Of a DNA stretch of 64,000 nucleotides, positions 45,238 to 54,189 are shown piece by piece. The notes beneath the pieces are model-generated. The model saw only the letters and a list, made by a program, of their open reading frames with translations. It searched no databases and was not told the DNA's origin. The DNA comes from Ostrinia nubilalis. Taxonomy: Eukaryota; Arthropoda; Insecta; Lepidoptera; Crambidae. The position numbers and the translations under genes were made by a program. Each line of letters starts with the position of its first letter. Position 1 is the first letter of the stretch. Location of the stretch: contig NC_087093.1 of assembly GCF_963855985.1 (NCBI RefSeq), positions 2,673,501-2,737,500 of the forward strand, in the 5' to 3' direction.

Positions 45238-45770
45238 TTGATTTCCAAGGCAGCCCTGAGCAAGTTTAGTCAACATCTTTGGTACTTCATATCAGAAGAA
45301 ATTGCCGTTTTATCACTCTTTGATGATGAAGGTAATGAACAAACACCGTCAATATTGTAGCAAAAGTACAAAGAGAGAGTATGTATGATTCTGGGAAGAG
45401 ATACATTCCATCTGAAGAAAGTATGATTATTTCTATGGTAAATAGGACATTATACTAATTTTTTATCCTGTTTTTAATGAATTGATAATAATACTGCCTT
45501 ATTTATTGTTGCTGGAAAACCATTGAGTGGTTTTGTGTCTGTCAAGAGTATAAATTTATTTTCTCGATTGAAAATTGATAATAATTTCCCCCTGAGACAC
45601 ATTTCTATATGAGATAAAGATGTTGCCTATTTAAAGGCAAAAAAGTGCTTTCTTTAAGGGTAGTTAATGATACAGCTGAAAGGGCTATAAAGCTTATGCA
45701 AGATTTTCATGGTTTGATCACTGCAAAGGAAGAGCAAAAGCTTTTTTTGCTTCGCACAGTGTAGCAAAAA
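45238..45770 (+). pseudogene. Transposon protein relic (family not assigned)
   Basis: Two readable pieces in order: KAALSKFSQHLWYFISEE then IAVLSLFDDEGNEQTPSIL up to a stop (45240-45360), and RVVNDTAERAIKLMQDF then HGLITAKEEQKLFLLRTV up to a stop (about 45655-45766). The segments HLWYxSEExxxLxxFDD and VVNDTAERxxKLxQDF recur, from my memory, in uncharacterised transposon-like proteins of arthropods and cnidarians. Spacer sequence is full of stops. Function as transposase is inference from position inside the TIR element. Confidence 0.5.
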
Positions 45771-46164
45771 TCAGGCCAATATTCAGGAGCATGGAAATCT
45801 GTATCCAGAATGTAAAAAAGGGTCCCTCAAAAGTAAAATATATTGTCTGATCTGTAATGTTATCTTCTTTTTATAAATATTTTATAAAAAATAAATATTT
45901 TAATTGATTTAGCTACTTAATAAAAGGGGTAAAACCAGAATTTTTCAAAATCTTCAGAGCTCGGTCGGCACGGGTTAATGTTGACGTAGGAAGATGAAAT
46001 TTTGTATTTAAGTATGTCTGAGTAGTACGAAAAGAAATAGGGGGTATGCATTTCAATATCTAAAAAAAATTTTTTTTCGGCCATATAAGGGACACCCTAA
46101 TGTAGGTATATTCCTATTCCTCATTCTGCTCTTTTATGAAATAAGGTTGGCAAAAATATTTAAA

Positions 46165-46262
46165 GTGTTTGTTTTTTTATGACATAGAAGGCAAACGAGC
46201 AGACGGATCACCTGATGGTAAGTGATTACCGAAAAGAAGAAGACCGTCGCCCATAGTCACAA
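46165..46262 (-). mobile_element. LINE 3' end fragment, same family as 30747-30972
   Basis: AGGCAAACGAGCAGACGGAT and CACCTGATGGTAAGTGATTA match the other copy, with a short AAAAGAAGAAGA insertion before CCGTCGCCCATAG. T-rich upstream sequence represents the tail. Confidence 0.75.
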
Positions 46263-46279
46263 AAAATGTGAAAACTAGT

Positions 46280-46572
46280 GAGTAGATAAATAAATAAATA
46301 AATAAATAAATATCCTTGGACATTTTACACTGCGCCGCTAGCCCCAAACTAAGCAAAGCTTGTACTATGGGTACTAGACAACGGATATAAACATACTTAA
46401 ATACATTTTTTTTTTTTGTAAATACATACATATTATACATAGAAAACACCCAGTCCAATACAAACAAATATGTTCATGCACACAAATGTTTGTACTGTGC
46501 GGGAATCGAACCCGCAACCTCCGGAATAGTAGTCCGATTCGAACCACTATACCAAACGGCCGACGAATGGCC
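46280..46572 (-). mobile_element. tRNA-derived SINE
   Basis: The minus strand starts with a tRNA-like head carrying an A box (TGGTATAGTGGTTCG, 46540-46554) and a B box (GGGTTCGATTCCC, 46501-46513), the internal pol III promoter. A unique body follows, including TAGTACAAGCTTTGCTTAG, and then GTGTAAAATGTCC and a TTTA repeat tail (about 46290-46312). The acceptor ends do not pair, so it is not a functional tRNA gene. Confidence 0.82.
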
Positions 46573-46688
46573 GACGATGACGAAACATCATAAGAAATGC
46601 GGCGTCTTCTTTCATAATTTTTCTGCCATTCTTGACAGTCAAAGGAGAGAGAAAAATGCCAGAAAATTGTCAAAAATCAAATTACTTC

Positions 46689-46703
46689 TATCTGATTTTC
46701 TGT
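46689..46703 (+). repeat. Target-site duplication of the R1-clade element, left copy
   Basis: TATCTGATTTTCTGT, identical to 51718-51732. Adjacent bases differ on both sides, so the duplication is exactly 15 bp. The 14-15 bp size is in the range known for R1-clade insertions. Confidence 0.9.
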
Positions 46704-48113
46704 ATTACACGCTGCTTTAATCATTTTATTTGATATTTTATCTTCGCCCGATGCTTTGTTTAAGGGTAAACTATTTACTATATCGTAAAACTCATCAAGG
46801 CTAGGAATAGAAGACACAGGCGACTCAGGCAGCACCGCAATAGCATTTCTGACGTCCCGATGATAATCGTTATCGTCAGCCACACTATCGTCGGGTATAA
46901 GCGCGTTAAGAAAAGCACCTGTTGTTTCCTCTACACCCACCGTATGAGTGTTGTTAATTTTTATGTTAGAAATATAAGCAATATCTAATTTACGGTTAGC
47001 TTTGAATTCATGATATATCGGAGACCACGGACCCTCTTTTTCTAATCTCTCGACTGTTTTCCGCAGTAACACGCCCTTGGCTTTAGTTACAGCAGCTCGA
47101 TAATGGGACCTGGCAACCCTCAAAGAACATAAAGCATTTTCATATGCATCCCCAGTAACATTTGCCTTTCGAAGTGTGTTAAGCTTACGGCGAGCCCGGC
47201 GAAACTTCTTCCTAATTTCTACCAGCGATTCATTCCACCAATCACATCTACGTACACCTCTAGTTGGAGCGCGACCAATCGCAACATCTGCACAATACGT
47301 AAAAGTATCGGACATAATTTCTGCACTATCAGTCGCGCTCAGGTCGGCACGAGTAAAATCTTTGGCATGAGACGCAAAAAGAGTACTGAAAAAAGCCCAG
47401 TCGGCCCCACGACATTTATATCTATAGTTGTTGTTGCACTCATGAACTGTGTCTTGTCGCGACATTGGTTTAAACTCGTACACTATCAAGCGATGATCAC
47501 TACAAGACGCGTCGGGGAGGACACGCCACCTATCCAGCTGGACGTCTGCGCTAGAAAGCGTGACATCAATATGAGACTCGCCCGTTGGGCTACTGTAGGT
47601 TGGTGGTGCATTAGGGGTGTTGTGAATAACTAAGTTCATTTCAGCTATGAAGTCTTCCACGGCTGAGCGACGCTCCACATCAGTCGAGCGGAGCTTGCCG
47701 TGCCAAAGTGGAGATGACGCGTTCGCGTCAACTCCAATGATAACCCTACGCCCTGTTAGGGACTGTAATACAAAGCGTAGGTGGTGTAGATGAGGCCCAA
47801 CCGGGTCAGAATATTGAAAGTAACAACTCACGACAAATATGGAGAAGGATGGGGAGGATACTTCCGCAACAGCGCAATGCGACGAAGAAAGGTTGGCAAT
47901 AGACGTTATTGTGAGTGTAGACGCGCGTGACACATAGATACCGGCGCGTGCACTGTTATTAATTTGAATAGTTTTGCAGCGCACGCCGACACGCTGATAT
48001 TGTTCTTGTACTAACACGAGATCTAAGTTGTATTCTACAATAAGTCTGTCCAACTCCAACGTAGCAATTTTATCGTTATGGAGGTTTAATTGGCCTATGG
48101 AGACTTTAGCCAT
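46704..48113 (-). CDS. R1-clade ORF2, 5' part: endonuclease and start of RT
   Basis: Begins MAKVSIGQLNLHND; the ATG lies in ATGGCTAA, whose TAA ends ORF1 (8-base overlap as in R1 elements). Residues 1-220 are an AP-like endonuclease that nicks target DNA: LVLVQEQYQ, IIGVDANASSPLWHG, SHIDVTLSS, and CSDHRLIVYEF with the catalytic Asp-His. A basic linker follows (IRKKFRRARRKLNTLRK), then the RT N-terminus (FYDIVNSLPLNKASGEDKIS). Codon 470 is the last from the element; the reading continues eight codons into the target duplication and flank before a stop (46677). No internal stops, so the part looked coding-competent on arrival. Confidence 0.9.
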
Positions 48114-49521
48114 AAACAGTATTTAATATTAGTTGTTCTAATTTTGCCTTATAACTCGGACAGTCGGGCGAACCGCTTAAATGGTCGTTTGGTTTTTTAA
48201 AACGTTTACATGCCGCGCAAACTGGCTTAAAGTCTTTGGCGGTATTTTTAATACAATCTTTCGTATCGTGGGCCTCGGCGCAATACCCACAACAGCTAGA
48301 TTTTTCCGTGCAAAATTTCGCAACATGACCATATTGCTGACATTTCATGCAACGAACTATTTCTACGTCATCGTTAAAGCGACAGGTAGCCCAATCAATA
48401 AAAATTTTTTCCTTTGTATTTATCAAATGTTTACGAATCTCGGGCTCGAGCTCTAAACCGATCCATTTTCTACCGTTGTTTAAAACACGACGACGAACTA
48501 TTTTTGTTGACTTAATAAAATTGTCTTCAGAAATAGACATTTCATCCTTAATATTTTGCCTATACAAAGCTGACATAAATGCGGCGTCTTCTAATGTTGC
48601 GGGTACGTCTTTAACAAGAATTCTAGGTCGACGTCCTTTCGGTTTTTCTAAACGTAAGCCCGCGGATTTAATACCGGCGACGGATTGTAACTTTTTAATT
48701 TGGTTTTCGTTCGTTACGCGAAGTACTACACCCGCATTTGCCGTTTTCTTTAAACCTACAATTTGAAACCCGTCGTCCGTAGGATTGATCGCTTTCATCA
48801 ACGCTTGTTTTGTCGCCGATGATGAGCCGAACTCGGCCGAGCGCTCACTAGTGGGATACGCAACGACACAGGGAAGGGGCGTGCGTGTTTCCATTGCCGC
48901 AGCGGCCGGAGCGACTTTAGGCATTTTTAGCTTAAGGCTTTCTGCGTAGGTGGGCTTTGAGACATTGCCAATAACATTATTTTGACTATAATTTTTATTG
49001 ATTTTGGCCTCTAATAAGTCACGTTGCGCGATGGCCAATTTTGTCTCGGTTGATGATGATTTTAATGCCAGTAAAGATACGATTGCCGTGACTCGCTGTG
49101 TCATATCCATAACTGTCGACCGATTTTTAACGTCAATTCGCGAACCGAGTGAATTAATGACGACATTTATTTTTGTAAGATACGACGCGGCTTCATTTAC
49201 TAAGTCGTACTGTGTTTGATCCGGTGCCGTCGAATTATCGTCTAGACCGGGCGAATCCGATAGTTGTACGCGTTTACAAGACGATGGCGACACATTTGTT
49301 GGAGATAATGCTTCGCTACGTGTCCTTTTTCCTACACTAGGCGGAGAACGTTGCGTTAAATTGCTACGGAGAAACACTTCGTTAGCGACGTCGACGGGTT
49401 GATCGTTGAACAGAGGCATGACGGACGAGTTTATAGTCGGGCGCAATGGAAACGCGCACCGCTGACGCAGCGCGCTTACGGTCGACCCGCCACCTCGGTT
49501 GGCGCGGGCCGATTTTATCAA
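48106..49521 (-). CDS. R1-clade ORF1 (gag-like, three zinc knuckles)
   Basis: 471 residues, uninterrupted. N-terminal half is Ser/Thr-rich and low complexity with a basic patch (KRTRSEALSPTNVSPSSCKR). Residues about 265-400 are the conserved ORF1 region (FQIVGLKKTANAGVVLRV, RPRILVKDVPATLEDAAFM). The C-terminus carries CCHC-type knuckles: CMKCQQYGHVAKFC (CX2CX4HX4C), CGYCAEAHDTKDC (CX2CX3HX4C) and CAACKRFKKPNDHLSGSPDC (longer spacing), all typical of R1/I-group ORF1. It packages element RNA. Start chosen at the reported open-frame start; 5' UTR lies at 49522-49730. Confidence 0.88.
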   Translation of the reverse strand: MIKSARANRGGGSTVSALRQRCAFPLRPTINSSVMPLFNDQPVDVANEVFLRSNLTQRSPPSVGKRTRSEALSPTNVSPSSCKRVQLSDSPGLDDNSTAPDQTQYDLVNEAASYLTKINVVINSLGSRIDVKNRSTVMDMTQRVTAIVSLLALKSSSTETKLAIAQRDLLEAKINKNYSQNNVIGNVSKPTYAESLKLKMPKVAPAAAAMETRTPLPCVVAYPTSERSAEFGSSSATKQALMKAINPTDDGFQIVGLKKTANAGVVLRVTNENQIKKLQSVAGIKSAGLRLEKPKGRRPRILVKDVPATLEDAAFMSALYRQNIKDEMSISEDNFIKSTKIVRRRVLNNGRKWIGLELEPEIRKHLINTKEKIFIDWATCRFNDDVEIVRCMKCQQYGHVAKFCTEKSSCCGYCAEAHDTKDCIKNTAKDFKPVCAACKRFKKPNDHLSGSPDCPSYKAKLEQLILNTVYG

Positions 49522-49738
49522 ACACGTTTACTCACCGAATATTTAACCAGAAAACACAAACGAGGCGATAAATAGACAGAATAACTTACAGTTTCCGTAG
49601 TTCGTGTCACATACAAACCGATTATTACACTCACAAACACTTATAAGCGATTTATCTATTTTTATAAGCAAAAACTCCCGAGAGCTCCGTACGCTAGCAC
49701 TACACCGTGCGGGGCGGGGGGGGGGGGGAAGATGCTGA
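49522..49738. other. R1 5' UTR and inversion junction
   Basis: On the minus strand a ~200-bp 5' UTR leads into ORF1. At its outer end is a run of C (plus strand GGGGCGGGGGGGGGGGGG, 49711-49728) and then AAGATGCTGAAC, after which plus-strand RT coding begins. The G-run and the following few bases are the junction; they could be the native 5' end plus filler. Confidence 0.7.
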
Positions 49739-51427
49739 ACAGCCGGAACGGATATTCTTAATGTTTTCACTCGTTGTATCTCGGAGGGCGTGTTTCCGAG
49801 TATATGGCGTCGCGGATTTATTAAAATTATACCAAAGGGAGGTGACAAACCGCCCGAAGATCCTAAATCGTACCGACCTATTACATTACTTCCCTCATTA
49901 GGTAAACTGTTAGAGCGATTAGTAGTGCCGCGTTTGCTACCGGGTGGTCCAATTTTTCACGAGCAGCAGTTTGGCTTCACCGCCGGGAAGTCTACTGCAG
50001 ATGCAGTAATGTCTGTTAGACAAAAAGTGACGTCCTCGGTGGCAAAGTACGTTGTAGGAATATTCCTTGATATTTCAGGTGCCTTCGACAATGCTTGGTG
50101 GCCGATCCTGCTCTTAAAACTGAAAGTTCGTGGATGCTATAGTAATATATATTCACTACTGCACTCGTACTTTTGTAACGGTACAACTAAATTAAAACTC
50201 GGCCATCATGCTGAATCAAAGGTGCTCACGCGCGGCTGTCCCCAAGGATCGGTCCTAGGGCCCTACCTTTGGAATTTGGGTTTCGATGATTTTCTAGCAT
50301 TACCATTACCCGAAGGCTGTTCGTTAACCGGGTACGCTGATGACGGTCTCCTTTTAATAGAGGCTGACACTAGATCAAAGCTTGAAAATCTAGCGGATAC
50401 ATGCTTGAATTTAATATCTCAATGGGGTGACAGGAATCGTTTGCAGTTTGCCCCTCACAAAACTTATCAGCTTCTATTAAAAGGTAATCTTAAAGTTTTG
50501 CCTCGCATTAAATTCAATGAAATAACTGTTAAAAAACGGGAATCTGTTTGCTATCTCGGACTAATTTTAGAGAAAAACTTTAGTTTTGTCGAGCACATTA
50601 AACAGATCGGTGAAAAAGCTAAAAAGAACTTTTATGCCTTAAGTCACATTTCAACCTCGACGTGGGGTCTAACGTTTAAAATCCTCCGAGTAATATATTC
50701 GGCCACTTATTTAAGCTCCATTTGCTATGGTGCACCAGTTTGGGCTGACAGAGCTACTATAGGAGCCGCTCGACGGAAACTACTCCAAAGTCAACGCCTT
50801 GCATTGATTTTTCTTTGCAAAGCTTACAGAACTGTGAGCACGGAGGCTCTGCCAGTCCTGGCTGGTGTACTGCCGGTCGACTTAGAGGTACAAAAGCGTG
50901 CGGCTATGTACTTCGCATCAAGGGAAAATATAACCTCCGATTTCTTAAATAGCCGCGATCGTTCTAAAATAAGTCGATTATTTGATTCCCGAGAAGTCGT
51001 TGAAGAAGATTTACTTAATGAATGGCAAAAAAGATGGGATACGTCAGTCAAAGGACGTCACTTATATAAATTCTTCCCGAATGTACGCGAACGTCTAACT
51101 AGGCGATGGTTAGAAATCGACCATTGCTCGTCGCAGTTCCTCACGGGACATGGCAACTTTAAACATAAACTTCACGAATTCAAACTAGTTCCGTCTCCTT
51201 TTTGCGAGTGTTCCACTGATGATGTCAGTCATGAGCAGTCTGCCCATCATATCTTGTGGGAGTGTGATCTTTGGAAACATGAACGTGATATAATGCTTAA
51301 TTCAATACAACATACATCTGTTTCCGCAATTTATTACACCGATCTTGTCGCGACAAGGAAAAATTTCCGTGCTTTTAAGCGATTTTGTGAAAAATATTAT
51401 TGGCAGGTAGTTGCTAATTGCTCATAA
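49739..51427 (+). CDS. R1-clade ORF2, 3' part: reverse transcriptase and C-terminal zinc knuckle
   Basis: Frame enters at the junction (in-frame TGA just before, 49736) and reads ILNVFTRCISEGVFPS, then WRRGFIKIIPKGG, SYRPITLLPSLGKLLERL, QQFGFTAGKSTADAV, GIFLDISGAFDNAWWP, TRGCPQGSVLGPYLWN and LTGYADDGLLL with the catalytic Asp pair. The thumb/C-terminal region follows, with CECSTDDVSHEQSAHHILWEC, the CCHC-like knuckle found near the end of R1 ORF2. 562 codons including stop, uninterrupted. It has no start of its own; the GTG at 49790 is not a real start. As placed, it cannot be expressed as a full ORF2. Confidence 0.9.
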   Translation, partial: TAGTDILNVFTRCISEGVFPSIWRRGFIKIIPKGGDKPPEDPKSYRPITLLPSLGKLLERLVVPRLLPGGPIFHEQQFGFTAGKSTADAVMSVRQKVTSSVAKYVVGIFLDISGAFDNAWWPILLLKLKVRGCYSNIYSLLHSYFCNGTTKLKLGHHAESKVLTRGCPQGSVLGPYLWNLGFDDFLALPLPEGCSLTGYADDGLLLIEADTRSKLENLADTCLNLISQWGDRNRLQFAPHKTYQLLLKGNLKVLPRIKFNEITVKKRESVCYLGLILEKNFSFVEHIKQIGEKAKKNFYALSHISTSTWGLTFKILRVIYSATYLSSICYGAPVWADRATIGAARRKLLQSQRLALIFLCKAYRTVSTEALPVLAGVLPVDLEVQKRAAMYFASRENITSDFLNSRDRSKISRLFDSREVVEEDLLNEWQKRWDTSVKGRHLYKFFPNVRERLTRRWLEIDHCSSQFLTGHGNFKHKLHEFKLVPSPFCECSTDDVSHEQSAHHILWECDLWKHERDIMLNSIQHTSVSAIYYTDLVATRKNFRAFKRFCEKYYWQVVANCS

Positions 51428-51717
51428 GATAGGCCCCCTTAATTTAATTTATTGTCCGTGGTGCATAATCTTTTTCTTAAAGGTTTTAAACCTTTGTTTG
51501 TCACCTGTCATCCGCTTTGCAATGGAGGGAAGTCGAACCTTAATTTCGAACTCCTCCTATGTTCTTCTGATTAATTTCGTTGCGGGTCCAATGACAGTTT
51601 AACTTTCCCCCGGGACAAACTTGACCTTCATTGGTTGGGTTTTTTGTGGCGGTCAAGCTGTAGATCCTGGCTACACAGGAGTTGCAGTGGTGGGAACGAG
51701 AGGTGGGAATAGTCCCG
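51428..51717 (+). other. R1 3' UTR
   Basis: About 290 bp ending GGTGGGAATAGTCCCG with no poly(A), as in R1 elements, directly abutting the right target duplication. Confidence 0.75.
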
Positions 51718-51732
51718 TATCTGATTTTCTGT
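51718..51732 (+). repeat. Target-site duplication of the R1-clade element, right copy
   Basis: TATCTGATTTTCTGT, identical to 46689-46703. Confidence 0.9.
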
Positions 51733-52054
51733 CGAATGTCAAAAGAGGAAGCTGAAACTAATTCTCCGGCAACTATCAGTTCAATCTCGTTGTTAATATC
51801 GAAACAAACCTTACCCTGGAGGCATCATTTATTCCCCTGGTCCTCGTTATGACGCTTATTGAGGTGCCTATTTCCTCGTCGATAGGAATCTCATTCAGTT
51901 TCACTTCGTTATGGCGCCGATTCTACTTCGTCACCTCTATATTTGTGAGGGTAGCTTTGTTATTGAAATTGAAATGATTTCGGGTATTGTGGCTCGGTAA
52001 GTGATATTTCACCGATATTACCTATAGTAATTGTTTTCGATAAAGAAAAGAGTA
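51733..52054. other. Flanking sequence, nothing recognised
   Basis: Moderate GC. No gene or repeat evidence. Confidence 0.4.
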
Positions 52055-52608
52055 TCCCACCAAAAACATTCTGTAAAAAACTAGCCAAGTCTCGATGGAG
52101 CTGCTTGTTTATCTCTAAAAAGTAATGAAATCTAGACAAAGTCGTGCCAAGTCTATGGTTCCTTACTGCGATTTCTTTATTATTATAGTTAATGTTGTGT
52201 TTCTTATCTTCGATTCGATTATCTATTAATCTTCGATTTTCATAGTTTTTATAGTTTTCCTTTTATGTGGCCATTAAACCCTAACTCTGTACCAAATTTC
52301 AGCTCTCTGAGTTTATGGGAAGTACTAGTTCTATTTTGATGATCATCAGTGAGTGAGTGAGTGAGTGTCGTAAATGCGAAACTTTGCTTTCGCTTAACTT
52401 CGGAACTAAATGACCTACAGACTTGAAATTTTGGATTTTAAGTATGTGATTAAAGCTTACTAGATGACGAAAATTTCTGTGTTCTGGTCTTATCCAGAGG
52501 TTCTCAAATAGGGGCCTGAAAATGCGGCGAAATGGTTCCAGTAAAGGATGGTATGGCAGTGTTTGTTTCGCGCTCGACTTGGCGGGGGCACTACCGTGCC
52601 CCCAGATT
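52055..52608 (+). mobile_element. Hairpin-ended repeat family D, copy 3
   Basis: Starts TCCCACCAAAAACATTCTG and runs through one arm of the inverted repeat of copy 1 (to about 52197; the second arm is absent). It then follows copy 1's body in inverted order (AAATTTCAGCTCTCTGAG, (GAGT)n, GCGGCGAAATGGTTCCAG) and ends with stem GGGGGCAC....GTGCCCCC (52584-52603) plus AGATT. It defines the family ends best. Confidence 0.72.
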
Positions 52609-52770
52609 ACAGAAGTTATGAATATTCTAACAGAAGACGCTACCTATGAAATAATTTCTAATTCTAGTCTAGACATGCATAGTTCAATTCAAAACCAATG
52701 CTCATTTAATTTTACTTGCCGTCCATTTAAAAACCTTCTTTATTTAATCCATTTCAGTAGGTTCTTTTTA

Positions 52771-54187
52771 GGGTTCCGTACCTCAAAAGGAAAAAACGGA
52801 ACCCTTATAGGATCACTTTGTTGTCCGTCTGTCCGTCCGTCTGTCAAGACCCTTTTTCTCAGGAACGCGTGGAGGTATGAAGCTGAAATTTATATCAATT
52901 ACTCAGGTCTACTGTCCCTTGAAGCTGTGAAAAAATCAAACTTCTAAGCCAACGCAATCAAAAGATACAGCCGTTTATGCCGCAAATTTTCGACACTTGC
53001 AAGTGAATCAAAACCTACAGGGTGCTTCCCGTGAACTCAGAATCTTGAAATTTGGTACGAAGCAACGTCTTATAGCATAAATAAAGGAAAAATTACGAAA
53101 ACCATAAATTTTTAGTTACATCACATAATATATTTTTTTTAATAATTTTAAACTTACTACCCATTTCCTCATAAACGCGTAGAGGTATTAAATTGAAATT
53201 CATACCAAATACTCAGGTCTATAATACCTTCAAGCTGTAACAAAATCAAACTTCTATGTCAACGCAATCAAAAGAAACAGCAATTTAAGCTGCATATTTT
53301 GAAACTCGCAAGTACTCGCAAGGGAATCAAAACCTAAAGGGTACTTCCAGTCGACCTAGAATCTTGAAATTTGGCATGAACCAACGTTTTATAGCACACA
53401 TAAAGGAAAAATTCCGAAAACCTTAAATTTTTAGGTTCATTACAAAATATATATTTTTTAATAAATATAAACTTATTACTTTTTTCCTCATGAACGCGTA
53501 GAGCTATCAAGTTGAAATTCATATCAAATACTTAGATCTAATTGCCTTTAACCCGTGAAAAAAAAAATTCTAAGTCAACGCAAAAACGCAAAACGCAAAA
53601 GTACAACCATTGATACCGCATATTTTGAAACTCGCAACTACACGCAAGGGAATTAAAACCTAAAGACCACTTCCCGTTAACATAGAATCTCGAAATTTGG
53701 TAAGAAGAAATAGCTTACAGCACAGGTAACAGAAAAATTCCGAAAAGCTTAAAATTTTAAGTAGTTATACCACCAAAAAAATTGTGATTGTAAACATAAT
53801 TTTAGTTACAGCAATGACCGCGAGTTATTATACTATGTATGGGGAGGGCAACATTTTTCAAACGGCAAAGACGACCTCACTCATCGTCATTCAATCCCGA
53901 TGTTTTGGTGAATGTAGCTGTATAATCTAAATGCGTCCTAACTGCTTAGAGTGTTATACTTATAATTAAATTCAATGACATTATTATTTACTTAAACGAT
54001 AAAGAGATCTTTGTCATAAATTTATGCTCCTCCATCTTTCCCCATTGTAATGTTATGAATTTCATTTTGCAATAAAAATACCATAGTTATGACTCGATTG
54101 TTGTAATGAACGAACTTTGTAAACCTTGCAGGTTTGTACGGAACCCTCGGTGCGCGAGTCCGACTCGCACTTGGCCGGTTTTTTTTA
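52771..54187 (+). mobile_element. GGGTTCCGTACC-type element with three ~305-bp internal tandem units
   Basis: Begins GGGTTCCGTACCTCAAAAGG and ends GTACGGAACCCTCGGTGCG then GAGTCCGACTCGC and CACTTGGCCGG plus a T-run. The start and GTACGGAACCC are inverted copies, and the end holds a small hairpin. Inside, the segment from AACGCGT.GAGGTAT through CAAAACCTA.AGGG to CTTGAAATTTGG repeats about three times (about 52865, 53170, 53490), increasingly diverged. A common lepidopteran non-coding repeat; class unassigned. Confidence 0.75.
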
Positions 54188-54189
54188 AT

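Larger units (their letters stand above)
42834..46099 (+). mobile_element. 3.27-kb DNA transposon, 15-bp TIR, 8-bp target duplication, decayed
   Basis: Terminal repeats TAGGGTGTCCCTTAT and its reverse complement are flanked by ATGTAGGT on both sides (42826-42833 and 46100-46107). The interior is AT-rich and degenerate but keeps protein-like fragments on the plus strand at 45.2-45.8 kb. A second inverted pair (43362-43412 against 44888-44938, core GGATCGAGCCCATACAA) lies inside. Eight-bp duplications occur in hAT, P, Merlin and some other superfamilies; I cannot assign one from these ends. Confidence 0.75.
46704..51717. mobile_element. R1-clade non-LTR retrotransposon with inverted 5' portion (twin-priming structure)
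   Basis: The 5' UTR, ORF1 and first 470 codons of ORF2 lie on the minus strand (46704-about 49730). The remaining RT, C-terminal zinc knuckle and 3' UTR lie on the plus strand (about 49739-51717). A 15-bp target duplication flanks the whole unit and none flanks the inner junction, so both parts entered in one event. The inner breakpoints meet at nearly the same codon of ORF2, and summed length (about 5.0 kb; ORF2 about 1030 codons) equals a full-length R1 element. This is the arrangement that twin priming produces. Confidence 0.9.

Noticed and set aside
46501..46572. tRNA gene on the minus strand
   Set aside because: A and B boxes are present but the acceptor strands do not pair and the sequence continues into a SINE body with a TTTA tail.
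49790..49792. Start codon for the plus-strand R1 RT frame
   Set aside because: It is GTG in the middle of conserved RT sequence (SEGVFPS); coding continuity runs further upstream to the inversion junction.
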